The position numbers were made by a program, and so were the translations under genes. From Hymenolepis diminuta (taxonomy: Eukaryota > Platyhelminthes > Cestoda > Cyclophyllidea > Hymenolepididae), in the NCBI GenBank assembly GCA_900708905.1, contig CAADRB010000037.1:741188-805187 (forward strand): DNA of 64,000 nucleotides, written 5' to 3'. The notes under the pieces are model-generated. The model was not told the DNA's origin and searched no databases. It worked only from the letters and a program-made list of their open reading frames with translations. This document shows, one piece after another, positions 1-10,800 of this stretch (its first letter is position 1; the number at the start of each line of letters is the position of its first letter).

Positions 1-329
1 CCCAGCATAGTTTTGTATTTAATGACTAAGCTTTTGACACACAAAAAAAGTAACGAAGTGGTCAATAGACCCTCTCCACTCAGCATCTTTCTGGTTCTTA
101 CTAAGTTGGGCACAGCTTAGCTAATTTGGAAGTGAACTGATAAGAGAGGACTCTGCTAGAGGCTATTCGGACTGCTTAAGAGGATTACTTAGGTGTAACA
201 AAAAGACTTATTGGTGCAGCACCCGCTACAGTCTATTCAGTTTTACATAACTTTATTTAAGGAAAATTAAAAAAATTCTTATGCCCAGAATTTAACCTCT
301 GAAACTAAATGTTGTAAATAAGAAATCGA

Positions 330-745
330 TAGTGAAGGATGACCCTATTTGCATTTCCAAAAATTACTCCTTTGGTCACATTCTTTATGAAACTAGTTTC
401 ATTTTTCCGCTTTTACGTGCCTATGGCCAAAACTCCTATCTGCCACTATCGAAGTCAGTTTATCGACTCTCCTTTTTCTATAACTGTTCCGTATCATTTG
501 AAGGTAAATCTGCACTTATATCTAATGTGCCTCCTTGCGCAAGTGGCTCATGCAAGCTGCCCTTGTATTTCCACTCCTTCACACGCGCAGACACGCTGGT
601 TATACACTGTTCCTACGTTGACCTCTCTCTCTCTCTCTCTTGCCCCCTTGATTCCTCATTGTGGCTTGATCAATACATATTGGCCTAGTCAGATCTTCGT
701 CTTCTGCTCTAAAATTGTTGTTATCCCTTACGATTTACAATTTGC
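330..745 (+). repeat. Interspersed repeat, copy A
   Basis: About 400 bp similar to the reverse complement of 51650-52045. Shared landmarks, in order, are a gatgac...atttg start, a tttctataactgt.ccg.. block, a tctgc.ctcatatct block, gcaagtg.ctcat, a tatttccactc block, a CT-rich tract and an atcaatac..tttggcct segment. Shorter matches lie at 22690-22845 and 56420-56660. No coding potential is shared, so I read it as a non-coding mobile repeat of unknown class. Confidence 0.6.
622..641. repeat. CT microsatellite
   Basis: Nine to ten CT units in a row inside repeat copy A. Confidence 0.9.
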
Positions 746-1306
746 AGCAATAGGAAAGCGAGGCAACGCCCTGACGAGCACTGGAAGTGCAAAATCGATT
801 CCACATCACCGACAGCATGAGAATTCAATCACAATTCATTTATTGGGTCGTCGTTTGGCTGATCATATTCCCCCACATTCGGACACTGAAGACCAATGAT
901 TAGTGCAGTCTCCTCCAGCCAACTCTAATCCGACCAAGCCCAACTCTCATATACAAACACATTCTTAATTACGTCAATAGACCTGGTCTGGATACTAGAT
1001 TAATTCTGTCCGGTTAGATCTCAACCTTCTCCCCTTGGAGTGTGATCAACTGTAGCACACCATATAACAGTGGGCTTGACTAAACATCACAATGGAAATC
1101 TTCATTATTGAGGTTTTTAATAATCTCTTTAGAGGTGGACGTCTGTTTAATCTATACTAAAAATCGAAGTTGTAAAGTTTACACGATTAATTCGCAACTC
1201 GGTACTTTGAGTTATGGAGATGACATCACAAGAAATTCACTGATTATAAGGCAAATATCCCAATAAATTTGAGAAGCAAAAAGGAGAGCATATTAATTAA
1301 AAAGAT

Positions 1307-1312
1307 TTTATT
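1307..1312 (-). terminator. Poly(A) signal of MTHFS
   Basis: AATAAA on the minus strand, about 90 bp past the MTHFS stop codon. Correct distance and orientation for the 3' end of that transcript. Confidence 0.6.
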
Positions 1313-1401
1313 AATTAATAAATACCGATAAGGAGATAAATGCTGGCCAATGTTTAGAAATGCATAACAAAACAAATACATATTAAAATATCGTTAACTA
1401 T

Positions 1402-2858
1402 CTAGGCACATATTACTGCATCGATCTTCGCATCGTGTTCTTCAGTGCAAATTGTGTTTAAAATTTGTTCAGAATAGGCCAGTGCCATCGTACGCGGTGG
1501 TTGCAGGTGTGGAAGAGATTTCTGATAGAACCGACGTAATCCGGCCAAGTATCGATCGTAGAAGCCCCTTCCTCGACCTAATCGATCTCCGCTATCAGTA
1601 AAAGCGAGACCCGGAACCACAATCAGGTCAACCACTGTGGAAAAATAAAATAAACAAACCCTATACACAGCTCAATATGGTGGTCGCAAACGAACTTCAA
1701 TAAAACCTTCTCCTCTAAAACTCGAACGAATATAGACAACTAAAGGCTTGTAGCTTGTAATCTCTAAGACAGATCGTGGCATGGCCAAATCAGCCGTCGT
1801 CCGTGAGCTGGCCCATCGTGCAACCAATAATATTTCACTAACAATGATTGGTTATTCCTTCTTTGGCCAATCGCAACAAAGTACAACAGTGGGAAAATTT
1901 AGTCAATAAACAACTTGGGGCAATTTGGGCCTGAGACAGTCAGAGGCATATAGATTTCCGGCATTATATTCTTCAAAAATCTCCTTTTGTACTCATAATG
2001 AACAGTGATTGCACATGTAAAATGTATTTGGAGGAATTTCCTACTGGACGCTAAGGTCGACTATTTTAAGAGGAAACAAAATGCATATATGAAAACACGT
2101 CAAAATTGCAGTCGTACAATTTGTTAGAGCGTCGTCCTGATCCATACTATCCAGAGGTGGTTGTGGCATCTCTCGAATCCCAAATTTATTCAATGGCCAA
2201 ATCTGGATCTCTTTCACACATTGAATTCGGCGCATCCTCATGAGACCAAGAAGGGAATTCAGTTCAATGAAGTTGGATTCGGTGGCAGGCTGGTTGAGGA
2301 TCTGTGGCACCACAACCACCTTACCGATCTCCAACGCATGTTGGATCAGAGTTTTTGTGTAGGGCTCTGCTCCAAAACTGACATAGACAGAGATTCCTCT
2401 ACATTTTCTGTAAAATTCATGCGCCAATACCTACCAAAAGGCATCAATTGCAGGTGAGCATGTTTCCTCATAACATGTTACTTATTTAGTTTAAGTAGAA
2501 CATAATGTGTAAATAGTCCTCACCTGTTGGAAAAGGAGTTGAGATTTGTGCAATCTCACATCCCCTGGAATACTGGCCAGGACCTCCCTCATACGTTTTC
2601 GAAGAGTTTGCTTTTCCTGGTTGGAAAAGCAGATCATTGTAATAGATTCGAACTTACTTTATAAGTGAATACTACGATTCAGAAACTTTTTATTAAATAT
2701 ATTTATTAATTCGGAATTTTTAATCGCTTATTTATGTTTAGGTAGAGCCAGTACCGATTGCTAGTGTAATCGAAAGACTTATTATACTGAATCAAAATAA
2801 TGACACAAATACATACTTGGAACAAACCGTTTCAACTCACATTTTCCGCGTTAGACAT
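1402..2858 (-). CDS. MTHFS: 5-formyltetrahydrofolate cyclo-ligase
   Basis: Cytosolic enzyme that uses ATP to turn 5-formyl-THF into 5,10-methenyl-THF, returning stored folate to the one-carbon pool. Four exons by splice signals: 2841-2858, 2524-2616, 2118-2430, 1402-1634. They join in phase to 218 aa, close to the usual ~200. The C-terminal exon carries VVPGLAFTDSGDRLGRGRGF, the family signature with the nucleotide-binding GRGRGFYDRYL loop. The second large exon has the VSFGAEPYT..LI..AL..GK.VVVPQ segment and QPPLDSMDQDDAL. The first exon has only six codons (MSNAEN) before a strong GTGAGT donor. Without that splice, an ATG at 2635-2637 would open the frame as MICFSNQEKQ. The exon 3 donor GTACGA is weak but is the only one that keeps phase into the VDLIVVPG exon. 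Function is sure; the first exon is less so. Confidence 0.9.
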
Positions 2859-3283
2859 GTTCAAAATAAATCATCCAGCATCAAAGTTTTTCGTCAAAGT
2901 TTATCCAGTACAGTTTGTAGCGTGTACTACACGAATAAGTACTTGCCTGAATTTTAGTGATATTAGAAGCCCAACTAGCTGCAGAAACGTACAAGTAGCT
3001 CCTAACAGAGTCCTCTCATATAAAGTACCGACAAAAATCTGCTAGGATACAGCCACAGGGGCGAAGACGCAGAAGGTATAGAGTGCAGAGAGTTTATTGC
3101 AAATATGGCTAACCGTAAAAATGTATAGTCATTAACTATGTTAACGCTATGCTGCATGAATATTGATAACTGATTGGCTGAGGAGGAGGAGGAGCCTTTG
3201 CACGCATGACCGCGATCAGTAGCACGTGTGCACTTTTCAAAATGTTCCAGGGTGCACGAGAGAGCTTTGACCAGTCTTGTCCT
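2859..3283. other. Upstream of MTHFS, nothing identified
   Basis: Presumed MTHFS promoter side. Contains a short GGA run near 3181-3193. No gene seen. Confidence 0.5.
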
Positions 3284-3960
3284 CTAGAGCGTTGCTAGGT
3301 TGATATTAGTGGAAGGGTGCAGATTATCAGGGAATAGAGACGCAGAAGGAGAGTAGGGGTGTAGGGTTCGCAAGCGGTAAATAGTTGACAGTAGTCGGTG
3401 ACGATTCGGCCCCTTGATTTCTAGATTGGGGTTTTCATGCATCCGTAGTCTCTTGTTTCGATGTCTGCTCCACGTTAGATCTTGACCTATCACTGACTGC
3501 AAATAGGTTGTAAGTATTGAGTTTCCTCGAGAGTGTTGCCTTTGGTAGGGTTGAGGGCTGTACTTTGTGTTTGATTGGTTGAAATTTAGTAGACGACAAT
3601 AGAGTTCGTGAAAACACTGGCAAGTTGATGGAGATCGTCTTTGTAGGATTGATGTTTGCAGTCTGCCCTTTTTGGTGGAATTGAAAGGTTTTAGAGCCAG
3701 CAACGGGGTGATGTGGATTAGGTAATATTGACGCCTTGTGATCTTCTACAGTAGAAGCTTGTGTTTGAGTGGCTGATTGGACAGTTCTTATTGGCTCGCA
3801 GCAGTAGGTTTTGACGACTTCCTCTCGCTTGTCTAGCGTCTTGCGAATGCCAGTAGCATGCTCTGGTGAGACGTCGCGAATATCGTCTTGCACAGGATTG
3901 GAGGTCTGGAAATCTTTTGGAGAGTTCTAGAATATTAGCTTGAATTTCGTTGGTTATTAT
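3284..3960 (-). pseudogene. Possible decayed pol segment of Ty3/Gypsy element
   Basis: Two overlapping open frames (139 and 152 codons) on the minus strand directly follow the gag relic at 4023-4480, where protease and reverse transcriptase would lie in an intact element. A stretch near 3540-3600 (NFNQSNTKYS in one frame, LSRKLNTYN in the other) faintly recalls the region joining reverse transcriptase to RNase H. No catalytic motif such as YxDD is visible. Placement is the main argument; the homology is weak. Confidence 0.3.
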
Positions 3961-4022
3961 TTTTGAAGATATTTGCAGTTACGCTGATTGAAGAGATGTA
4001 TGGAGATTAAGAAAATGGTTAT

Positions 4023-4480
4023 TTATCGCTTGCCGGACCAGACCGTTAAGTTGAACAAAATATCATTCCGCTGAAGGAGATATGACACTGACTTCGAAAG
4101 CGATGATGTTTCCCTATGAGACAGCAGTGTGAATCTTGGGATATTTGCAACCTGACACCTCTTGGTGTCGTCTCCATATGCTCGGTGATAATAGCAGATT
4201 TGATTTTGGAGGGTTTCAGAAGATACTACCACAATATTCGGAGATGTTTGACACGAGAAATTCTATTTTCTGCAGGAGACTTGTAAGGATGTCAGGCTGT
4301 TGTGGGGCGACAAGGATGGGAACTGGAGTTTCCACGACATGAATAGCTGCCCGATTGTTGAGTTCTAGAATTTTGTCAATAGTTTTAGCTACTTCTGTTA
4401 GTGCCGGTAGCCAGAAATGCCGCCATAGTTACTGGAAGACTTTTCATCCATAACTGTCTCAGAATTGTGTCGTCTACTTT
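4023..4480 (-). pseudogene. Ty3/Gypsy retrotransposon gag, C-terminal part, broken
   Basis: Gag of a long-terminal-repeat retrotransposon binds and packages the element RNA. Pieces in three frames on the minus strand follow the normal gag order: a segment with LRQLWMKSLP (about 4445-4475), a segment with EVAKTIDKILEL (about 4350-4395), a coiled region, then CYYHRAYGDDTKRC (about 4160-4205). The last is the Cys-His motif that ends gag-like proteins of flatworm Ty3/Gypsy elements. At least two frameshifts and a stop separate them, so this is a dead copy. The N-terminal half is absent here; a similar N-terminal fragment of another copy is at 52674-53012. Confidence 0.65.
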
Positions 4481-5840
4481 GATTTTGACGGCGCAAAAGA
4501 CTACTCAGATCAGTACATTCCACAGGTTGTAAAGATTATTAGAGAAAAGGATGGTTGACTAACTCTGCACAGTGGAAATAACCCACAGAACTTAAGCTAC
4601 TGGAACATCAGCCAGACTTTATGAGATTCCATCTTATAAAATATTTAAAACGGGTTAAAAATAAATAAGTCCAAAGAGTTTTCCAACATGAGTAAGCGAA
4701 AAATCCCACTAACCTATTTTAAAGTGTGTACCTATGGAAAGATTTGGTTATAAAGCATACCCATCTAGTGATATTTAATTATATTTATCAATAATTTGAA
4801 GTACATGTTATAAGAGAGATCATGACTCCATGATATGCGGGTTTCAGTGATGATCCAACAACTCACAAATCATTTCAATAGCCGGTGATGTGTGGCATCA
4901 AAAAGGAAAATAGAACCTGCGTAGCCAGATGTTAGGTCTCGTAATGTTCATGCATCTCAATATCGTGCAGGTCTTCTGCTGTGGCAATTTTAAAATCGAT
5001 ATGGTAACATCAAATAATTCAAGAGACGGGAAAAGGAATCAATCTAGCTAATCAGTGGGTACGCAGTTCTCATCTATATTCACGAGGTCATAAAAAGCTC
5101 GGACAGCCTGACTAACCTCACCATTCGCATCTCCTCGGACATCCCCTCGATTGATTTTTCTCAATGTGTACATAACCACTTTCTTCGGAGAAAAAAAACG
5201 AGCAGACTGTGCTCTATACCATCTACTCTCATACTGTTTCCCAGATTTCTAAGTCAGGACGATTCACAAGAACTAATCGGATCACCGAGACAAGTTACAA
5301 GAGAATTGATACGACAGGAAACGGTACCATTACGTCAGATCTATGGTGTCTCTCTTTTTGGTTCAACATCTCCAATTAAGTGGGTGGGGAAAAGTCAGCC
5401 ATACGAAAAACGGGTCGACATTTCGGGCAATTCCTTTCAGTCACAAATATGCATTTTACAGCCCTTTCTTTAGAGCACTTCGATTATGCATCTTCCTAAC
5501 CTAAAATTAGTCTAATTTGTTGTACTTATGATGACCCAGGAGCTGACACTGACATCTTTTCCACGAATCACAAATTTAATTTAAAAAAAGGCACAAATTA
5601 AAAACGCAAATTGGAACACTGACATAAAACGTTGAAGCATGACATAAAATATACATTTACGCATGAAGTCACCAAAGCAACATCTAATAATGTATTTGCT
5701 CTCAGAGCGGACACATAAACCACTCACCATTATTAGTTTAAAACGTCCTGAAATGAAAGCCGCATTGACGATAATCAATCAATCAATCAATCAAAACCTT
5801 ATATACTACTAAAAACGAAGAAAAAGAAGACAAGTTCATT
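4481..5840. other. Intergenic, nothing identified
   Basis: No gene recognised on either strand. Short open frames lack splice context and similarity. A four-base AATC/ATCA repeat lies at 5772-5794. Confidence 0.5.
5772..5794. repeat. AATC tetranucleotide microsatellite
   Basis: Five to six tandem AATC units. Confidence 0.85.
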
Positions 5841-5843
5841 GGT

Positions 5844-5849
5844 TTTATT
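5844..5849 (-). terminator. Poly(A) signal of the C18orf21-like gene
   Basis: AATAAA on the minus strand about 43 bp past the stop at 5892-5894. Confidence 0.55.
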
Positions 5850-5891
5850 TACATCACTGTATTTACATGCATGTTACAGGCACTGTTAATC

Positions 5892-6720
5892 TCATATAAG
5901 ATCAAGAAAGTCATTCAGAGAGGAACGTCCTCCTTGTTTCTTCTGCTTCATTGCACTGGCTTGTTGAACGCACACCTCCTTCATCAGTTCACGTTTCCTT
6001 TTCTTCTTTCGGCTCTTTTTGCTGCCATGACTAAAAGCGGGGGTAAGACGCGAAGCATTCAAAACCTACCTTGGGGTCGAATTCGTCGATAAGTTGAAAA
6101 TTTCTGCTGGAGATGCTGGCGTTTTCTTCGCTTTTGGAGTTCTGCAAAAAGAAGTAAAAACAATGTATCCGAGACCAGTTATTTCAGTAAAATCAGTTTT
6201 ACTAAATTTTATTTGACGCAACCGAAAATAGCATCTAACTCGATTATAAAAATATTTATCTAACAACCCGTTGAGTTTCTACGTAGCCAAACGACACAGT
6301 TGTCAAGGGTTCCATCCACGAAACTCTAATTAAAGTGACGGGGCACAGCAGAGTGGAAACACATTAAACCCTCAACAGTTCTTACTATGAGTCCTTACTT
6401 CGAATTTACCCCTTTCGGAACAACATACCATCTCTGTACACACATCCATCATCCAGGAAAAATTAACTTACTGGAAGCCCTGGAGAGGAGTCTTGGGAAT
6501 TGTGGTTCGTGCACTCACTCGAACTTTGCAATACCGACACGTGAAGGTCTAGAGAGAAAGGGAGAATTAAAGGTCAACATAAGGAGAGGTTCTACCTCTC
6601 TAACTTGGTCTGTCTCCATTTTATTCCTGTTTCTTTTCACCGATTTCAGGCGGTACATTCGATCTGAATGGGACAGGGTTCGATAGCACCCGGGACAAAC
6701 TTCGGAACAACAATTTGGTC
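5892..6720 (-). CDS. C18orf21/UPF0711-like zinc-ribbon protein, 5' end missing
   Basis: Four exons join in phase: 6596-6720, 6472-6548, 6070-6141, 5892-6030, giving 136 C-terminal residues. The layout is that of vertebrate C18orf21 (UPF0711): a first cysteine pair (VCPGCYRTL) followed by a basic run (RLKSVKRNRNK), then a second pair (FTCRYCKVRV), a TPK/TP-rich linker (KTPLQGFQTPKAKKTPASP), a lysine-rich block (KKSRKKKRKREL) and a short C-terminal helix ending SSLNDFLDLI. The two CxxC pairs suggest a zinc ribbon and the lysine block a nuclear or nucleolar protein. As I recall, C18orf21 was recently tied to RNase MRP (rRNA processing); that role is inference here. The exon at 6596-6720 begins in phase 1 after a TTGTAG acceptor, so at least one upstream exon with the start codon exists and I could not place it. 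Identity rests on motif order, not on a search. Confidence 0.6.
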
Positions 6721-7494
6721 CTACAATATAATCAAGAGAATAAGTCCGTAAGTGGGAATATATATTGCCAGATAAATAAAAGAAGGGCTTCTTTAAGCTC
6801 GAAATAATTATCCGATCATCTTTCGACACAAGGCCATAACTGTCAATGAGAATAATCGGATATTTGTGGCGACATACGATCTACACTTCCTACTGTCCGA
6901 TGTGTTAACTGTTAATCGTAAAAGCTGGGACGTCTAAATATTTAACCATCCCATGACGCTAAATTGCCAGTCCCAATCTACCTCAAGTTACAAGTCAAAA
7001 TAGTGTCTGAATATGTCTTCCTGGGCAAAAAAAGAATGATTTCCTGTATGGAGAGTTTGTTCACAACAAAGCATTAACAGAGAGATTGCTGACCTAGGTT
7101 AAATTCGGCCGGAGTCCAAGGTTAATTCTAGAATGCCAGACTGTGAGGAGATATTTGTAGATTAAAGAGGATTCAAATATGCTCATTCAACGTTGGACTT
7201 TCGAGTTTATTCCCGAACGTGTACTAATCCTGCGTGTGAAATAAATTCCAAGCCATGCCGTGTGTAATTAACAATAAAGATGTTATCAAGGCAAAGGTCC
7301 TAAGTTGAACACTTAAATACAAAGAGCAGAGGAGTACCATCAACGTATATTTGGATGTACATGTATTGACTAAACCATACCATGATCCCAAATCGATAAC
7401 GATCGACTACATTTCATTTATATAAAGAACAACACTACTTAAACCTACTTAAGGGAAGAAGAGATCGGTGATCAAGGTACCTAAAAGTGAAAAA

Positions 7495-7674
7495 TTAATT
7501 TAATAAAACGATAATGACATCAAAGTATTCGGTCGAGATAAGTGCACACCGATTATAGAGCTGGTCAAACGAGGTGCCTTTGAACAAGTTTCTTCTCGAA
7601 AGACATAACTTTCTTGTCCTCTTGTTGAATTCGTCTACAGACATGTTTTCTGAATCTAAAAGAAACAACACTAC
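7495..7674 (-). other. Small ORF behind a splice-acceptor-like site, unidentified
   Basis: A pyrimidine-rich tract ending TTTCTTTTAG (rc of about 7658-7667) is followed within 15 bases by an ATG opening a 49-codon frame that starts MSVDEFNKRTRK. It lies past the EXOC4 stop and poly(A) signal, on the same strand, upstream of the C18orf21-like gene. It could be the missing 5' part of that gene, a trans-splice acceptor region, or chance. No family recognised. Confidence 0.2.
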
Positions 7675-7762
7675 ACAAATCAACGAACAATTCAACGCAC
7701 CAATAAACACAATCAATCACGATGATCAATTGGCATGAAAGTGAAAAAAAAACAACAAGTCA

Positions 7763-7768
7763 TTTATT
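7763..7768 (-). terminator. Poly(A) signal of EXOC4
   Basis: AATAAA on the minus strand, 105 bp past the EXOC4 stop. Confidence 0.6.
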
Positions 7769-7872
7769 CGAGGAGAATTTTGTTAAGGGCGGCTTGTAAG
7801 TGATTATAGAAAGCAATCTGAGCAGAAGTTCGAAGAGAAAAATTTAGTGTCAATGAAAAGAAAGAATGAGCC

Positions 7873-10800
7873 TCAAGCACGGATAATTTGAGACAATTTG
7901 GTAATGCTGTCATCAGTTCGACTATGATCGTACGATGGATGACTGCGCTGGTAGAGTCGCAAAAGATTCTGATAGACACCCACTTCAAAAGCGACTCCTT
8001 GTTCAATCACCTTGTTTACAACAGCCTAAGATAGTGTGTGATTAAGTAAGACAGAAACGTTACTTATATACAATTAAGTAGAACTACATACCTCAGGTGT
8101 GAGATAGAAGAGTTCATAAAGTTGTTTCACACGAATCAAATCAGATTCGTGGTTTTCAGTGAGGAGCGCAAGAGCTTGTTGAAGTTTGTAGATATTTCGA
8201 CACATCTTTCGATTGCCGTTCACATTCATGCGTGTGATTCGAGGAATGATACGAAGGAAAATTTGTGAGATAAAGTCACCCAATCCATCGAAAATGAATC
8301 TGATCTCGTGGGGACAATAAGAGTGGACAAGAACTTCCTGTAATTGATCCCAATAAAGGAGACAATTTATGATTTCAGGGTCAACGTCGACTTCGTCTAC
8401 GGGACACCAGAAATTAGCAGTTCGGGGGAGATTGGCGAAGAGATTGTAGGCTTGTACTCGAACGTCCAAGTAGACACTCAACAAAGTTGCATCAGCCAGA
8501 GCGGTCAACTCTTCTCCAACTACTGCAAATGGAGTGATGTCAAAGCCATAGGACATGCTACCCTCAAGCCAGGACAACCAGTTCTGTACGCAACGCTCCA
8601 ACCAGTGCTATGAGGGACAAGAAGATCAAAAATGAGTATAAAATTGAAGAGAAGAATGGCCTTTCAAATGTTAAAAGAGCGGCAAACTAATGCCAATGGC
8701 CATAAACACGTAGTCTAGTTACTGAGAAGTGCTCCACATAAATTAATTACACAATTTTACACTCTTCTTGATATGTTGTTCAAATTATCATACAACTTCT
8801 TTATAAATATAGAAAATATGTAAGCTCATCGGCATATATTCTTTCATTATCCATCAAGCATTACGAAAAATATCTGCGAAAAGACAAGTATTCAGAGCAG
8901 TTGAATCTCATTTAACGACCAGAGCCTTTAAACTGGGCTCCAATTAAACTAAATTCATCTGATTACTTTGAATTTTTAGGAAGGAGGGGAAAACATCGTA
9001 ACTCACCGCAATACTTGCAAAAAACAAAATTTGCACACTACACAGACAATAAGATGTTTGAATAGGCTCTTTAAGCAACATATGTAAAAGTATTTTTCAC
9101 ACCAGAGCTGTTTGCACATTTAGCAAGAGATCCCGGTAGAATTAGCATAATTTCCGTCACATGAGAACAACGTACCACTGACTCACGCAGACGACCCATA
9201 CTCTTAATTGTAAGCATTCCAGCCGTAGGTAAGCAGAAGTCTGTCCTCGAACCAATCTCGTCTCGAATTATATGCAGCAAGTTGTCCATCTCCTTCCCTG
9301 CCAATCGGGTTGTCTCTCTCTCATGCAATAACTGAAGGAAGAGTGACAACAGTTACTTCATATGTTCAATGAAAAGTTGTTTTTTTTTTCGATTGCACAT
9401 CTGCCTAAATTGATCTTTTAATCTTGAGAACGGAGAAGCAACATTAAGAAAAAAACTCACGACATCACTATGTTTTGAGATACTTCTCTCGTGACTACCA
9501 CCTGAAGCCCCATCAATATCATCTCCCCGCCCGAGGGCAGAATTAGCGAATGGGATGGCCTGAAGACTGAATGCTCCTGTGAAAGTGGGATCACTACGTC
9601 CATTGAGTCCCAGATTTGAGAGGCCGAGGACAATAGCAGCGGCTGCACTCAAATTCGAACTCGATGTAGTAGTGGAGTTGGTAGATGAAGTTGATTGCCG
9701 ATCTCCGGTCAATTTTCGAGAGGATATACCATTTCCCAATTGGGGATCGTGCGGGTTTCCCACCGTGTGGGAAGTGTTGGCAGTTGCGAACGCATCGGCT
9801 GCCATCATCCTCTGCCATACGGGAAAGTTCCTGTTTTTAGAGAAAGTTACATCAAACTCATTCTCAGATTAAATTTCTACTGGTATCAAGTTGCAAATTT
9901 AATAAACTTACGTCCAAAATCTACTAAGATCCTTGTCTCTTGCCCATTCTGCGCTTGGAATAGCCGCTCTACTGCCAACTGACACGCTGATATCTGTTTA
10001 AGTAATATGTTCAAATTAGCGAAAGTAGAAATCAAAAAAAGCTCGCAATAAATGAATGATTATGTCTCAAATGCATGGAATCGAAGGTAAAATTCTTCAA
10101 TCAAAAACGAGAGTAAAATGCATTTTTCGTTGGAGAAAACCCGTATACTCATTTTTGAAAATTTCGCTTCGAGACTCATTGGACATTCAAACAAGCTCGT
10201 TAAAACACGGCACTTCACAGATGTGGTCAGATGTCGATAGAACAAGGCATAGACTAGCCAGTCTGCGAGTATTCACCCCCCTAATCTACAGCCAACTAAT
10301 GGAATTTGACGGGACAATGACAAGGGGAAAACAGCCCCATCAATTTGCTTTTTTACATCAATTTAAAGCAATATCTTTACCAAGTGTCCCACATTTTGTG
10401 ACATTCACAGCGTAACTTGGTACCATATTCTAAAACATTAATCCTCTAAAAGAAGTCACATTTTTACATAAATCACGCATATTACTTATCTAGTAGGAGT
10501 CTGCACGAAATGGAAAAATGAAACTCACTCTTGTAAACAGAGGAGGCCCACGAAATGAATGTTTCCAGGATTGAGAGTCCAATTTGAGCACATTTCACCA
10601 TGTAATCCGGTAGTGCGGTGGCCATTCCTTTTGTCTCTCCCAACGCCTGGTTTGTCAGATATGCCACCTAAAGGGAAATAGAAAAGTCCCCAGTTGTGTA
10701 AAACAAACTCGAAAAAGAGATCCGACAGGAAAAAGTATAGCTTACCATAAGTATGGGCCTCTGAAGACCAAGTTCTCTTTGGGTTTGTTGAGGAACAATC

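Larger units (their letters stand above)
1..1306. other. Non-coding flank with interspersed repeat
   Basis: No gene recognised. Open frames between 332 and 899 on the plus strand are two overlapping reading frames through a pyrimidine-rich repeat copy (see the repeat entry at 330-745) and not a protein gene. The rest is AT-rich and featureless. Confidence 0.6.

Noticed and set aside
332..899. Overlapping 118- and 186-codon frames as a gene
   Set aside because: Both fall in a repeat copy found elsewhere where neither frame is preserved, and CT-repeat DNA is naturally poor in stop codons.
10056..10415. 119-codon plus-strand frame inside EXOC4 intron
   Set aside because: No family similarity, antisense to a well-supported gene, no splice context.
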